Assembly: GCF_026157065.1 (NCBI RefSeq)
Contig: NZ_JANLGQ010000001.1
Coordinates: 186,001-250,000 of the forward strand
Source of the DNA: Enterococcus sp. HY326
Lineage (GTDB): Bacteria; Bacillota; Bacilli; Lactobacillales; Enterococcaceae
Direction of reading: 5' to 3'
Length of the DNA: 64,000 bases
Part shown: positions 18,048-27,307 of the stretch, piece by piece
Layout of the letters: each line of letters starts with the position of its first letter
How positions within the stretch are numbered: the stretch's first letter is position 1
The notes under the pieces: generated by a model
What the model was told of the DNA's origin: nothing
Database searches by the model: none
The model's input: only the letters and a program-made list of their open reading frames with translations
Translations under genes and position numbers: made by a program

Positions 18048-19034
18048 TTATTTAGCGTTTGCTAATTCATTTTTAGCTTTTTTCAAAATGTCGTCCATAT
18101 TGTCTTTGGAATCGTTCGGCACTTTGCGGACATCAAATTTGATGCCTTTACTTTCTAGGGTTTCAAAAGCTTGAACGTCTTCGTCACCCATTGATAAAAC
18201 TTTACTTACGACTACTTTACCGACTGAGTGAGCCATCGAACCGACATTGACTTCTTTAATGTCAACGCCGCCATCGACTGCCCGGACAACATCTTCCGGA
18301 TTTTCAAACAACAATAAAGCTTTAGTGTCACCAAAACGAGGATCTTTAGAGATTTCAATCAGTTTTTCGATTGGGATAACATTGGCTTTTACCCCTGGAG
18401 GAGCAGCTTGTTCAATCAATTTCTTCCGTAAATCATCTTTTGATACCGCATCAGAGACCACAATAATCCGACTTGGGTTAACTGACTTGGTCCAAGCAGT
18501 TGCCACTTGACCATGAAGTAACCGGGAGTCGACCCGTGCTAACACAATTTTTAATTTGCCATCGCCTAATACCGTTCCTTCTGGAATTGGTCCGCTTCCC
18601 TTAGTTTCAGCTGGTGCCATTGCTTCTTTTGGTTCCAACTCTTCTGGGCGAATTCTAACTCCTTCTTTTGCTACGGTTAAGACATGGGCAGCAATTTCTT
18701 GAGCAGAAGTCATGCTAAAGCGTGAAGCATAAGCTTCAATCAGCATTGGCAAATTCAAACCGGCTACGATAGCCCATTTGTCTTTATGCTCTTCAAACAA
18801 TGTATTGGCCTGGTTAAACGGTGTGCCTCCCCAAAGATCGACTAAGAACAATACTTCGTCTTCTTCATCGAAGGTAGCAATTGCAGCTTGTAGTTTTGCC
18901 TTTAAGTCATCAGGTCCTTCGCTTGGTTGTAAAGTAACAGCCTGCACTTTTTCCTGCTCGCCGAAAATCATTGAGCCGGATTGTAAAATGCCGTTAGCGA
19001 ATTCGCCATGACTGGCAAGGATGATTCCTACCAT
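18048..19034 (-). CDS. mptA: Mannose-class PTS IIAB fusion
   Basis: The soluble phosphocarrier EIIAB, 328 residues. The IIA domain (about 1-130) carries the phosphorylated His9 in [13 protein letters not shown]; a linker rich in Glu, Pro and Ala follows, then the IIB domain (about 160-328) with His174 in [15 protein letters not shown]. Phosphate passes HPr to His9 to His174 to sugar. The second IIB gene next door is a paralogue of this C-terminal half. Confidence 0.95.
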   Translation of the reverse strand: MVGIILASHGEFANGILQSGSMIFGEQEKVQAVTLQPSEGPDDLKAKLQAAIATFDEEDEVLFLVDLWGGTPFNQANTLFEEHKDKWAIVAGLNLPMLIEAYASRFSMTSAQEIAAHVLTVAKEGVRIRPEELEPKEAMAPAETKGSGPIPEGTVLGDGKLKIVLARVDSRLLHGQVATAWTKSVNPSRIIVVSDAVSKDDLRKKLIEQAAPPGVKANVIPIEKLIEISKDPRFGDTKALLLFENPEDVVRAVDGGVDIKEVNVGSMAHSVGKVVVSKVLSMGDEDVQAFETLESKGIKFDVRKVPNDSKDNMDDILKKAKNELANAK

Positions 19035-19110
19035 TTTCTTTCCTCCTACAATTATTTTTTACTGATGCTAATAAATAATAAAATTAATTCAAAAATGCCG
19101 GCATCAGCAA

Positions 19111-19608
19111 TTAGCTCAGCTTTTCTTTTTTTAACAAATCGGCCAAGCTGACCTTCCGATCTGCGGGAACTTTGCGGATTTCAATTTCAATACCTTGAGC
19201 TAAAAGATAATCGAACGCTTTTACATCCTCATCATCAATCGAGACAAAATTGGTAATCATTTTTTTGCCGGTGGTAAAACGCATCCCACCGATATTTAAT
19301 GACGGCAACTCGACGCCTCTTCTGACGATTGCAGCGACATCTTGCGGATTGGTGAAAAGCAGCATGACTTTATGATTGCGAAACAACAAGTTATGGTAAA
19401 CCTCAACCATTTTGTCAACAGTGATCACATTGGCTTTGACACCGGGTGGCACTGCTTGGCTCAATAAAAACTTTCGCAAATCATCTTTGGCAACTTCATC
19501 GCTAACCACTAAAATTCTTTCGACCCCGGTTGTGCGGGACCAAACGGTTGCAACTTGACCGTGAATTAAGCGGTCATCAATCCTCGCAAGACGAATATCC
19601 ATGCTCAT
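19111..19608 (-). CDS. mptB: Stand-alone mannose-class PTS IIB
   Basis: A 165-residue EIIB of the mannose class with the phospho-accepting His16 in RIDDRLIHGQVATVW and clear similarity to the IIB half of the neighbouring IIAB protein. It is the first gene of the operon, as in the enterococcal mptBACD arrangement. The start ATG at 19608 is seven bases after GAGGA. Whether it serves in transport or in signalling to the LevR-type activator is not decided by sequence. Confidence 0.92.
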   Translation of the reverse strand: MSMDIRLARIDDRLIHGQVATVWSRTTGVERILVVSDEVAKDDLRKFLLSQAVPPGVKANVITVDKMVEVYHNLLFRNHKVMLLFTNPQDVAAIVRRGVELPSLNIGGMRFTTGKKMITNFVSIDDEDVKAFDYLLAQGIEIEIRKVPADRKVSLADLLKKEKLS

Positions 19609-19691
19609 CTTGAAATCCTCTTCAGGTTACTATTAAAAATCTAAAAAATTTTTGGATTTTCAACCTCGCCCTCTTTCCATAAATATATAAA

Positions 19692-19706
19692 GCAAGTTCC
19701 GTGCCA
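19692..19706 (-). promoter_or_regulatory. Sigma-54 (-24/-12) promoter of the mpt operon
   Basis: The minus strand reads TGGCACGGAACTTGC, a perfect match to TGGCACG-N4-TTGC. It lies 84 bases before mptB and next to a sigma-54 activator gene. Transcription should start about 12 bases downstream, leaving a leader of about 70 bases. Confidence 0.95.
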
Positions 19707-19749
19707 AAATACACTATAACAAAAAAATAACTAAATCAGCATTTCTTAC

Positions 19750-19796
19750 AATACACAAAAAGGATACACTAAAACAGTGTATCCTTTTTGTGTATT
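19750..19796. terminator. Perfect 21-bp inverted repeat/terminator after mptR
   Basis: Two 21-base arms (AATACACAAAAAGGATACACT and its exact complement) flank a five-base loop. The inner GGATACACT stem followed by TTTTTGTG has intrinsic-terminator form in both directions. It lies immediately upstream of the -24/-12 promoter, where an activator binding palindrome could also be expected. Confidence 0.8.
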
Positions 19797-19810
19797 GTTG
19801 CGCTGTATTT

Positions 19811-22639
19811 TCAAACTTGATTATTGATAAATTGCAAAACAAAAAATTCTTCCACCTCGGGAACTTCTAGATGGAGGCTGGTATTAATTTTTTGGGTCAA
19901 CTGATGCAGCTTGTTATAGGCTGGATTCTTTTTCATTTCCTGTAACTCATGTTGATTCACCGTCAAAGTTTCTTTTAAAATAATCCGTTCAATCGCACCA
20001 GCTAAATGGATAACTAAATTAATATAGGTTGAGTAATCCATAGGATGGTCGAAGAATGTGTCAAACAGCTCATCGGTAAACTGCCACAAAGGCTCAATAA
20101 TTTTCTTACCGTTAATAAATGTAAAACTTTCCAGTATATAGTCGACGGCAATTTGTTTGGCAGAGCTTTCCGTCAGCTCAATTTCTTGAATTTGGTGTAA
20201 ATCATTTTCCAGTAAAAGATTTTCCAGCAGCAGTTCAACATCTTGATTGATAAAATTTTCTAATGGCAAAAATGGCGCATTGATTTTGGGATCAAGAATT
20301 CCTGTGACTGCGACAATTTCACTGTTTTTTTGCAGCTCTTGGATTTTTTCTTCTGCGGCCATCACAGAGGTAGTCGCTACCTGAATGTTTTTAACCGCTG
20401 ACGTCTGCAGTGCCTTCTCAATAATTTCCTTGATGCGTTGAGCAGTTCCCTCGCCAGTCGTACAAATTGCCAAAATTACTTTATCCTCAGCGATGACACT
20501 TTTTTCTTCATTCGTTGTTGTCAGCTGACCATAACCTTGAAATTCTTTAAGGGATTCAAACAATTCGGCCAAATCCGTCCCTAAAACTGACGCTTTTCGT
20601 TCAGCCTCCAAAACAAGAGGTGTAGTGACCATATCTAAGGAACGCACCATGACACCTGTCTCTTTTCTGATATTATCAGCAAAGGAAGTTAACGATCCCA
20701 TGTCCACCAATAGCAAAACACCATTGCCTTCATTGGCATCGACGACTTTTTGTTTTAATTTTTCATAGGCAACAGTCGGACTCATATCAAGGGGCATATC
20801 GACTGCCTGTAAGCGGTCAGTACCCAGTAATTTGTTGACTACTTGCGCCATGCTGCTGGCAGTGCTAATACCATGAGCGGCGATGACCACGCCCACACGA
20901 CCGGCACTCTTACGATGTTTTAATGAAATCAGCAACACCGTTAAATAATAAATTTCATTTTCGGCGACTGTCACCGAAAACTTTTCTTCTATTAAATGAT
21001 GGATATAGGTAGCAGCTTTCATTTCCTTTGGAAAGCCAGCAGCCATCTCTTTAATATTGTCATTGGTCACTCGCTCTTCACCTAAGCTCATCTTTCTTAA
21101 AAGAGAGCTGATGTGCAGACTAAAGGCGTAAATAAAATTTTGCTGAAAGACTGGGCCGAATGTCTTCGTGGCATAGGCTAAAATCTCTTCCGTCAAATCA
21201 ATCACCTGAGGCTCGACAAAATCCCCCAGCTTATTATCGGATTCAAAGGTGAAGCCATGATTTTTATAAAATGATTTCAAATGAATATTAATATCTGTCG
21301 AAATAAATTGATTGATAACATCTTGACTTAACCCATCCGCCTTTAACAAAGCGGCTTTATCGCCGATAATATCATATAAATTATAGGGTAGCTCATAGGA
21401 GTCGCTTTGAAAACGCAATGCCGGCTCGTTGGGATCTACCGTCATTTTGGGTTCTAAATATTTAGCCATCTCCGCTAAACGATTACGATCACCGGCTAAT
21501 TCGATTAAACCGCTGCGGATATTTTCTGATAAATCCTCGACGGTAATGGTGATTTCCTCGTTGCTCATCTGATTCATAAAAGCCCGGGCACAGACTAGCT
21601 GGATATTGGATTTCAATTGACCGATATTACCATAGGTAACGCTACCAATCAGCGCCTTAACAACATCCTCCATTACACTGATGCGCCGTTGGATGCGGCC
21701 GGCTTCAATCGCCATCATAATCCGCACCAAATCGATTTGCTCCTCCGCCGGCCGTTCATAAAATGGCGGCAGCTGAATATTAATCGGAATCCTTCTCACA
21801 AATGTTTCCAATAAAGAAGAAGAAGGATCTTCGGTAGTAGCTCCTAAAATCCGTACATCCGCTCGGCGATTTTTAGAATTTTCCCCCAAACGATTATAGG
21901 TGCCATTGTCCATAAAATAGAAAATCATTTCCTGACCTTCTGGCGGCAAGCGATGAATCTCATCTAAAAAGAGCATCCCGCCATCAGCTTGTTCAATGAT
22001 TCCTTGTTTGTCTTCATTTGCGCCGGTAAAGGCACCCTTCACATAGCCAAATAAATGACTCATCAACAACTCAGGATTATTAGCATAATCCGCACAGTTA
22101 AAGACAATCAATTCATCCCTTTGAGCAATCACTTCATTGGCCTTGGCAAATTCAAACATCGCATGGGCAAAATGCGTTTTTCCAGAGCCCGTCGGACCGG
22201 TGATTAAACAATTTAACCCTTTTGGAGGATATAAAATTGCCGCCTTCGCCTGATCGATGGGATTTTTCATCGAGCCTTTGGAACCCACCAGTCGGGAAAA
22301 AATATCCTTCATCGGCGTCTCTTGACTGCCGACAAATTTTGGCTGGAGTTTAGCTAAATTATTTTCTTTATAGCTAGGCACATATTTTTCGACCTTGGCG
22401 GGTGCTGGATTAGCTACCGTCTGTTGATTGCCGCTAAAATAATAACGAACAGGACGCTGATTCGTCTTTTCGATATAGCCATCCCGCACCAATTGATTTA
22501 AATCTTTACTACTATTGGTCCGCTGAATTTCTAAGGCCTCAGCCACTTCGTTTGTTGTCACGCCGAGATATTGGTTCGTTTGAGGATCTTTTACCGTTTG
22601 CTTTTTTACAAAAGCCAACACCTTATCCACTCGTGCCAT
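19811..22639 (-). CDS. mptR: LevR/ManR-type sigma-54-dependent activator of the mpt operon
   Basis: A 942-residue PTS-controlled transcription activator. Domains in order: winged helix (about 1-70), AAA+ domain with Walker A GPTGSGKT (148-155), the sigma-54 contact loop GAFTGA (202-207) and Walker B MLFLDEIHR (222-230), then a PRD (about 430-540), an EIIA-Man-like domain with AAHGISTASSMA (near 580), an EIIB-like domain, and a second PRD at the C-terminus. PTS phosphorylation of the PRD and EII-like histidines tunes such activators. AGGAGG lies seven bases before the ATG. Confidence 0.95.
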   Translation of the reverse strand: MARVDKVLAFVKKQTVKDPQTNQYLGVTTNEVAEALEIQRTNSSKDLNQLVRDGYIEKTNQRPVRYYFSGNQQTVANPAPAKVEKYVPSYKENNLAKLQPKFVGSQETPMKDIFSRLVGSKGSMKNPIDQAKAAILYPPKGLNCLITGPTGSGKTHFAHAMFEFAKANEVIAQRDELIVFNCADYANNPELLMSHLFGYVKGAFTGANEDKQGIIEQADGGMLFLDEIHRLPPEGQEMIFYFMDNGTYNRLGENSKNRRADVRILGATTEDPSSSLLETFVRRIPINIQLPPFYERPAEEQIDLVRIMMAIEAGRIQRRISVMEDVVKALIGSVTYGNIGQLKSNIQLVCARAFMNQMSNEEITITVEDLSENIRSGLIELAGDRNRLAEMAKYLEPKMTVDPNEPALRFQSDSYELPYNLYDIIGDKAALLKADGLSQDVINQFISTDINIHLKSFYKNHGFTFESDNKLGDFVEPQVIDLTEEILAYATKTFGPVFQQNFIYAFSLHISSLLRKMSLGEERVTNDNIKEMAAGFPKEMKAATYIHHLIEEKFSVTVAENEIYYLTVLLISLKHRKSAGRVGVVIAAHGISTASSMAQVVNKLLGTDRLQAVDMPLDMSPTVAYEKLKQKVVDANEGNGVLLLVDMGSLTSFADNIRKETGVMVRSLDMVTTPLVLEAERKASVLGTDLAELFESLKEFQGYGQLTTTNEEKSVIAEDKVILAICTTGEGTAQRIKEIIEKALQTSAVKNIQVATTSVMAAEEKIQELQKNSEIVAVTGILDPKINAPFLPLENFINQDVELLLENLLLENDLHQIQEIELTESSAKQIAVDYILESFTFINGKKIIEPLWQFTDELFDTFFDHPMDYSTYINLVIHLAGAIERIILKETLTVNQHELQEMKKNPAYNKLHQLTQKINTSLHLEVPEVEEFFVLQFINNQV

Positions 22640-22759
22640 TTTCCCACCTCCTAAAAAACCCTTGTATCGTACCTGAAATTCCTGATTTCGTCTAGCTTTT
22701 TATAACACATCTCTTTAGTCCTTTCAAATATTTTACTTTTTAGCAGTAGCTTTACGTGA

Positions 22760-22922
22760 AAAAAAAGAAGCTGAAACACTAGTCTTTTAACAGATGAAAT
22801 CATGAACAATAGTAGTTTGCTTCTACGGTCCAATAGGTCCTCGTCGCAAATTGACAATAGCTAGCAGTTTCTATTAGTTATTGTTCGTAAAGTTCAGTTC
22901 TGTTTTGACTAATGTCACAGCC
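22760..22922. repeat. Dispersed palindromic repeat, copy B (short form)
   Basis: About 163 bp in the opposite orientation to copies A and C. Its complement shows the same order of blocks: GGCTGTGACATTAGT, AACAGAACTGAACTT, GCGACGAGGACC, then the inverted second half ending in an A-run. Compared with A and C about 40 internal bases are missing. It separates the PII-like gene from mptR. Confidence 0.8.
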
Positions 22923-22935
22923 TCAATGGATTAAA

Positions 22936-23256
22936 TTAGTGTTGGCTAATTCCAATGGCGTCTGTAACTGGGATTGAAAAACAAATACAATTGGCTTCTG
23001 TATTGAAACCGACTTTTTCTTTGACCGCCTGCATGATTTTTTCGCAGGTCTCATCATCTGTTAAAAACAAAATGATTTCCCGCTCAGAATCAATCGTGAT
23101 TCCCATAAAGACTTGATGGCGAGCCCCTTCTCCGCGAGCATTCAAAATGGTTGCTCCGCCAGCCCCAACCTTTCGGGCCACTTCCACCACATCATCAGCG
23201 TACCCCGCTGTACAAATGACGTGCAGTGCCTTTTGAATTTTCGTTTCATCAATCAT
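22936..23256 (-). CDS. PII-like signalling protein
   Basis: A 106-residue protein with the GlnB/PII ferredoxin-like fold pattern: a beta-alpha-beta start (ALHVICTAGYADDVVEVARKVGAGGATILNARG) followed by a loop in the T-loop position and a second beta-alpha-beta unit. It lacks the tyrosine-bearing T-loop of classical PII, so it may bind a small ligand without uridylylation. It is the last gene of a unit with another PII-like gene and a DUF1538 membrane protein, so a role in gating that transporter is a reasonable inference. Confidence 0.75.
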   Translation of the reverse strand: MIDETKIQKALHVICTAGYADDVVEVARKVGAGGATILNARGEGARHQVFMGITIDSEREIILFLTDDETCEKIMQAVKEKVGFNTEANCICFSIPVTDAIGISQH

Positions 23257-23304
23257 AGTTATTCTCCTATTATCAAGATTTTCAATTTTGTTTAAAAAGA
23301 GACC

Positions 23305-23616
23305 TTAAAAGACAATATTGTCCACCGGTGAGGAAAAAGCAATTCCGGTATTCGGCTGATCGAAATGGCACTCGGTAATTAACAGCTTATAAATTTTTTC
23401 CTTTTGATCGTTGCGAATGATGCAGTTGATGACAGTTTTCTCTTCCTCCGGCGTCAAGCCCAAAAGCATTTCTAAATAATTCTGGCTGACCGTCCCTTGA
23501 CCATAACTTGTGGTGATAATTGGACAGCGGTTATCCGTCAACAATGTCAACACCCGGTCCTTTTTGCGACGGCCGGTGATAATGGTCATCATCGAAATCT
23601 TTTTTGGATTTTTCAT
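23305..23616 (-). CDS. Second, diverged PII-like protein
   Basis: A 103-residue protein with the same overall length and strand/helix pattern as its neighbour but little identity. It lacks the GGAT turn and instead has TTSYGQGTVSQNYLEMLLGLTPEEEK in the loop region. It begins 22 bases after the DUF1538 gene and is 49 bases before the other PII-like gene. Two different PII-like subunits next to one transporter suggest a heteromeric or two-signal control. The family assignment rests on pattern and context. Confidence 0.65.
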   Translation of the reverse strand: MKNPKKISMMTIITGRRKKDRVLTLLTDNRCPIITTSYGQGTVSQNYLEMLLGLTPEEEKTVINCIIRNDQKEKIYKLLITECHFDQPNTGIAFSSPVDNIVF

Positions 23617-23637
23617 CCCAGCTAACCTCCCTGCACT

Positions 23638-25203
23638 TTAATCTTCAGCTAATTCGTCACTGTCATCTTCGCCCTCTAAATATTCTTGAATCCGGGCTAA
23701 CTCGTCAGCGGCATCGGCTTTCTCAATTTTTTGACTGCGGCTACTGTAAATAATACCCAAAACCTGCACGGCAATCAACGGTGTCACCGAAATAAATGCA
23801 ATAATCCCAAAACCATTGGTCAAAATCGACTGGGCCGTCTCCGGATTTCGCATCGCAACTGCCTGCGCTATCCCTAATGTCAGCGGCGTCAAAAAAGCTG
23901 AGGTCAACGCGCCACCAGTTACCCCGCCAGAATCAAAGGCTAGGCTGGTAAATAATTTTGAAGTAAACTTCATCAAAACTAATGCAATGACATACAAAGG
24001 CAACAAGAAATACATAATTTTGATACCTGTCAAAATTTTAACAACTGACAAGACAACGGCACAACCAATTCCTAAAGCTAAGGTGATGCGAATCGTCATT
24101 TTTTTGATATGACCATTTGTCAATTCCTCCAGCTGATCGCCTAATACGGTTACAGCTGGTTCTGACAATGTAATCGCCATTCCTAAGAAGAAACTGATTA
24201 ATAAAAGCAGCCCTTGATAATACTGAGGCTTTGCGGGATCCAAAAAAACTTCCCCTATGTATTTGCCAGCAAAAGCAAAACCATAATCAATTCCCGTTAA
24301 AAAGACTAATAAGCCAAAATAAACTGGAATACTACCAAATAAAATACGGGCAAACCGTTTCTTCGGTAATTTAACAATAAAAAGCTGAAAGGGAATAAAA
24401 ACTAAAATAACTGGGAAAAGAGCCAATGCGACATCCACAATGTTGCCTTGTAAAATATCTAAAAATCTTCCCGAGACAACCGGATCATAAGTTTGATCTA
24501 ATTGCAGTACGCCATTATTTTTCAAATAAATATACAAGCCATACAGAAAAATTGCAATAATCGGTCCCACCGAAGTAATGCCGATAATTCCAAAGGTTTC
24601 ATCATTGGACTTATGGCGGCTCATCGTTTGAGATACCCCGATACCTAGCGCCAAAATAAATGGCACCGACACATCCCCGGTAGTCGCACCACTGGCATCA
24701 AAAGCCAACCCGATAAATCCCTCTGGTACAAATAAAACCATTGCAAAAACAATCGCGTAAAGCAGTAGAAAAACTTTTTTAATATCCCAGTTTTTCATCA
24801 AGCGCATCAAAGCAAAGCCAACGGATACACCCGTTCCTGTACTCGCCAGCCACACAAACGGCCGAATCCCCACATCATCAATCACCAAATGTGTCTGCCG
24901 CGCCAATACTTCGAGCGCCGGCTCAGCCACTGTCACAACAAAACCAAACACAACCCCAAACAATACAATAATCCATAAATTTTTCAGTTTGATTAGAGAC
25001 TGCCCGACAATTTTGCCAATCGGTAAAATGCTCGCCTCCAAGCCCACTAAAAATAACGTTTGACCAATAACTACACTGGCATAGCCTACTAATAGCCGCA
25101 AATAATCTCCCATATCATCAAAGGGTGCAATAATTACACAGACAATCATGACAATGATGGCTAGTGGCAGGGATGACAGAATGGTCTCCTTTAGAGTAGT
25201 CAC
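23638..25203 (-). CDS. DUF1538 membrane protein with internal duplication
   Basis: A 521-residue integral membrane protein made of two homologous halves. AEPALEVLARQ, AFDASGATTGDVSVPFILALGIGVSQ and GIIGITSVGPIIAI of the first half reappear as SEPAVTVLGDQ, AFDSGGVTGGALTSAFLTPLTLGIAQ and GIIAFISVTPLIAV in the second. DUF1538 proteins occur as pairs or fusions; a two-protein member (UmpAB) was reported to act as a monovalent cation/proton antiporter, from memory. The start is GTG at 25203 with only a weak ribosome site; the N-terminus LKETILSSLPLAIIV fits the family. Confidence 0.85.
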   Translation of the reverse strand: MTTLKETILSSLPLAIIVMIVCVIIAPFDDMGDYLRLLVGYASVVIGQTLFLVGLEASILPIGKIVGQSLIKLKNLWIIVLFGVVFGFVVTVAEPALEVLARQTHLVIDDVGIRPFVWLASTGTGVSVGFALMRLMKNWDIKKVFLLLYAIVFAMVLFVPEGFIGLAFDASGATTGDVSVPFILALGIGVSQTMSRHKSNDETFGIIGITSVGPIIAIFLYGLYIYLKNNGVLQLDQTYDPVVSGRFLDILQGNIVDVALALFPVILVFIPFQLFIVKLPKKRFARILFGSIPVYFGLLVFLTGIDYGFAFAGKYIGEVFLDPAKPQYYQGLLLLISFFLGMAITLSEPAVTVLGDQLEELTNGHIKKMTIRITLALGIGCAVVLSVVKILTGIKIMYFLLPLYVIALVLMKFTSKLFTSLAFDSGGVTGGALTSAFLTPLTLGIAQAVAMRNPETAQSILTNGFGIIAFISVTPLIAVQVLGIIYSSRSQKIEKADAADELARIQEYLEGEDDSDELAED

Positions 25204-25266
25204 TAACTGTTTAATGACCCATCACCTACTTTCTCTATTTTTCACAACACTCTCCTTCTTATTTAA

Positions 25267-25296
25267 AGTATAACATTAATTTAAAAACGCATTCAA
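25267..25296 (-). promoter_or_regulatory. Promoter of the DUF1538/PII-like unit
   Basis: Minus-strand TTGAAT (25296-25291) and TATACT (25272-25267) with an 18-base spacer, about 60 bases before the DUF1538 start. Confidence 0.55.
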
Positions 25297-25297
25297 G

Positions 25298-25325
25298 TTT
25301 AATCGTTTGAAGAAAAACGATTAAA
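25298..25325. terminator. Perfect 11-bp hairpin after the nucleotidyltransferase gene
   Basis: TTTAATCGTTT pairs with AAACGATTAAA around a six-base loop, starting right after the stop codon. The stem is AT-rich and no clean T-run follows, so it may be an inefficient terminator directly upstream of the next promoter. Confidence 0.5.
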
Positions 25326-26078
25326 TTACTGAATGAATTTTAAAAAGGCTGCATTTAGTTGTTGCCAGTCAGTTACGGATTCCTGTGGTAATTTTTTAGC
25401 CTGATTCTCCATAACACTGATTTGTTCTTCAATGTATTCATTTAAGACGACGACTTTCGGAACCAGCTCTAGCTCATTGACGGCCATTTTTATTTCCAAT
25501 AGCTCATCTACCGCCAAGCGTAAATTTTGCGGTAATTCAGCCGCTAGTAGTTCACTAAAAGACATCGGTGGATTGGTATTTTCATCAAGAACCCATTGGC
25601 CCGCTAAAATCGGCCGCAAAACATAAAAATATTTCTTAGCCTTCACCAAATCCCCCTTCAGATAATCACGATAATTGGTACTCGCCATGTGCCAGTAATG
25701 ATACAAGGATTTCTTTTGCGAAAAATAAGCAGGTAACAATTCTTTTAACTGGCTAAATTTTTCATTTTGATAATAGACAATCGGTGAGGCACACCACTCA
25801 AATAAGGTCGGATTCGAGCGTTGCAAGAGCTTCAAAGCTTTTTTAATATCCCAACCATTGATATCCAACGTCTCATCTAACTGCCACTCAATCACATCCC
25901 GCATTTCATCCAGGCGCGGATAGTCTTCTGCCTTGCGCACGTACAAAAAACGTACATCATAATCGCTGTCCGGTGAAGCAAATCCCCAAGCCCGACTACC
26001 CGACTCCACAGCTAAAATAATTTCCACTTGTTCGCGTTCTTCAATCTTTTTTAATTTTTCTAGAATAATTTTCTCCAT
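25326..26078 (-). CDS. YcgL/RlaP-type nucleotidyltransferase
   Basis: A 250-residue protein with the polymerase-beta nucleotidyltransferase signature GSRAWGFASPDSDYDVRFLY (about 32-51), where the GS and the D-x-D pair bind the metal and NTP. The arrangement fits the family annotated as RlaP (RNA repair related) and B. subtilis YcgL. I start it at the ATG at 26078 because the AGGGG-TGGAG region precedes it; a longer start at 26117 has no site. The substrate is unknown. It forms a single-gene unit. Confidence 0.82.
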   Translation of the reverse strand: MEKIILEKLKKIEEREQVEIILAVESGSRAWGFASPDSDYDVRFLYVRKAEDYPRLDEMRDVIEWQLDETLDINGWDIKKALKLLQRSNPTLFEWCASPIVYYQNEKFSQLKELLPAYFSQKKSLYHYWHMASTNYRDYLKGDLVKAKKYFYVLRPILAGQWVLDENTNPPMSFSELLAAELPQNLRLAVDELLEIKMAVNELELVPKVVVLNEYIEEQISVMENQAKKLPQESVTDWQQLNAAFLKFIQ

Positions 26079-26213
26079 CTCTCCACCCCTTAGCTGGTCA
26101 CATTTTTTTATTTTCATACTCAGACTTGATAAGCTGAAAAATTTTGTTAACGTTCACCACTTCTGAATAGACTCATATAAAGATTGTACCAAAGATTTGA
26201 AAATTTAGAATTA

Positions 26214-26423
26214 GTAAAAAGCCAGTCTTCACTTCAACGTGAAAACTGGCAGGTTGATATGAGAATCTTTATCCTTGAACCCCTTTTAAACTCACTTTAA
26301 TTGTTCTTAAACAGTGATTACTATGAAAAATTTCATTTTTTCAATAATCGCTAGCCTACGCCGCTAATTTCCAAAAGACTTCGACTGAATTATTGAAAAC
26401 TGTCGAAAATTGTGGCTCTTGAC
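26214..26423 (-). ncRNA. Candidate small RNA, about 210 nt
   Basis: A stretch without a reading frame has its own promoter (TTGATG at 26457-26452, TATTTT at 26435-26430, 16-base spacer) and ends in a clear terminator (GCCAGT-TTCAC paired with GTGAA-ACTGGC, then five T). Between them are two long pairings: 26338-26348 with 26389-26399 (11 bp), and 26380-26385 with 26402-26407 (6 bp), which cannot form together as simple stems. I cannot assign it to a known RNA family. Confidence 0.45.
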
Positions 26424-26515
26424 ATAACTAAAATACACACTTGAAAAAAATCATCAAGTTCGGTAATCATGAAAGTCCACAAAAACTTAGGAAGCTTGCC
26501 CCAATAAATATTTGA

Positions 26516-26878
26516 CTAAAAAAATGATTGATTGACCGGCCATCTGGTATCCTCCACACTGGGTAAAAGCATCTGGATAAAGATAATCAGCGACCCAATC
26601 CTTGGCAATAAATACAGGAGAAGCCACCAATTGCTATGGTCTCGATCATGCAATCTTCTAGCTCTTATCGAAAAATTCGCAATCCAAATAGCAAACATTA
26701 AAATCGACAGCCCCATGTAAAAAAAACTCGAATACCTAAATGAAAAAAGTTCACTGGCAAATAGATAAACAACAACCACAATAATATTTACAAGTTGTGG
26801 CCACCAAAACTGACTTCTTGTCGCTCGTCCCTCCATATTAAACATATTTCTCCAATACTCCTTGTATGCATTTGCCAT
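26516..26878 (-). CDS. DUF805 family membrane protein
   Basis: A 120-residue integral membrane protein of the DUF805 family: the start YKEYWRNMFNMEGRATRSQFWWP, followed by about four membrane helices with the conserved RARRLHDRDHSNWW segment. The ribosome site GGGGAG lies seven bases before the ATG. Function is unknown; related proteins are widespread and sometimes phage-linked. It stands alone in an AT-rich region, and the terminator that could serve it lies about 270 bases downstream, after the candidate RNA. Confidence 0.82.
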   Translation of the reverse strand: MANAYKEYWRNMFNMEGRATRSQFWWPQLVNIIVVVVYLFASELFSFRYSSFFYMGLSILMFAIWIANFSIRARRLHDRDHSNWWLLLYLLPRIGSLIIFIQMLLPSVEDTRWPVNQSFF

Positions 26879-27256
26879 TTCCCCACTCCCCTTTTTAATT
26901 TAACTATTCCATATAAATATTATTCAGTCAATAAAAATAATTAAAAATTTATTTTTCGAGAAATTTTTAGTTGTCTTAGCAGGAGTTTTCCACTCTAATC
27001 GAGAATAGAAAATTAATTTTTGTGGTTTCCATTGCACAGTATTAAATCAGATTGCTCCCGCAAAGTTGCAGACATAGGTAGATTCTATCGGGAAGCGTTT
27101 TGAATTTTTTTAAGCAACAGTTCTATACAGCTTTTTATTAATTTAAAATGTAAATCTTGTATTTTTAGACGAATGCAAAATAATTTATTTCTGATGAAAA
27201 AGCTACAATATTTAGGAAGCTTCAGTGTGCTAAGTCCGCAAGAAAAATGAATAAAT
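26879..27256. other. AT-rich intergenic region, nothing identified
   Basis: Between the DUF805 gene and the rpmA terminator. An open frame of 61 codons exists at its right end, but it overlaps the rpmA terminator and has no ribosome site. I see no RNA gene or repeat. Confidence 0.5.
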
Positions 27257-27292
27257 AAAAAAAGCCCCATCCCTTGCCATGCAAGAGATAGA
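27257..27292 (-). terminator. Terminator of the rplU-prp-rpmA operon
   Basis: On the minus strand CTATCTCTTGC pairs with GCAAGGGATGG (two wobble or mismatched positions) around a three-base loop and is followed by GGCTTTTTTT. Confidence 0.85.
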
Positions 27293-27307
27293 ACTCTATT
27301 TTAAAAA

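Noticed and set aside
27085-27270. 61-codon minus-strand reading frame between DUF805 and rpmA
   Set aside because: It overlaps the rpmA terminator, has no ribosome site and an unnatural composition.
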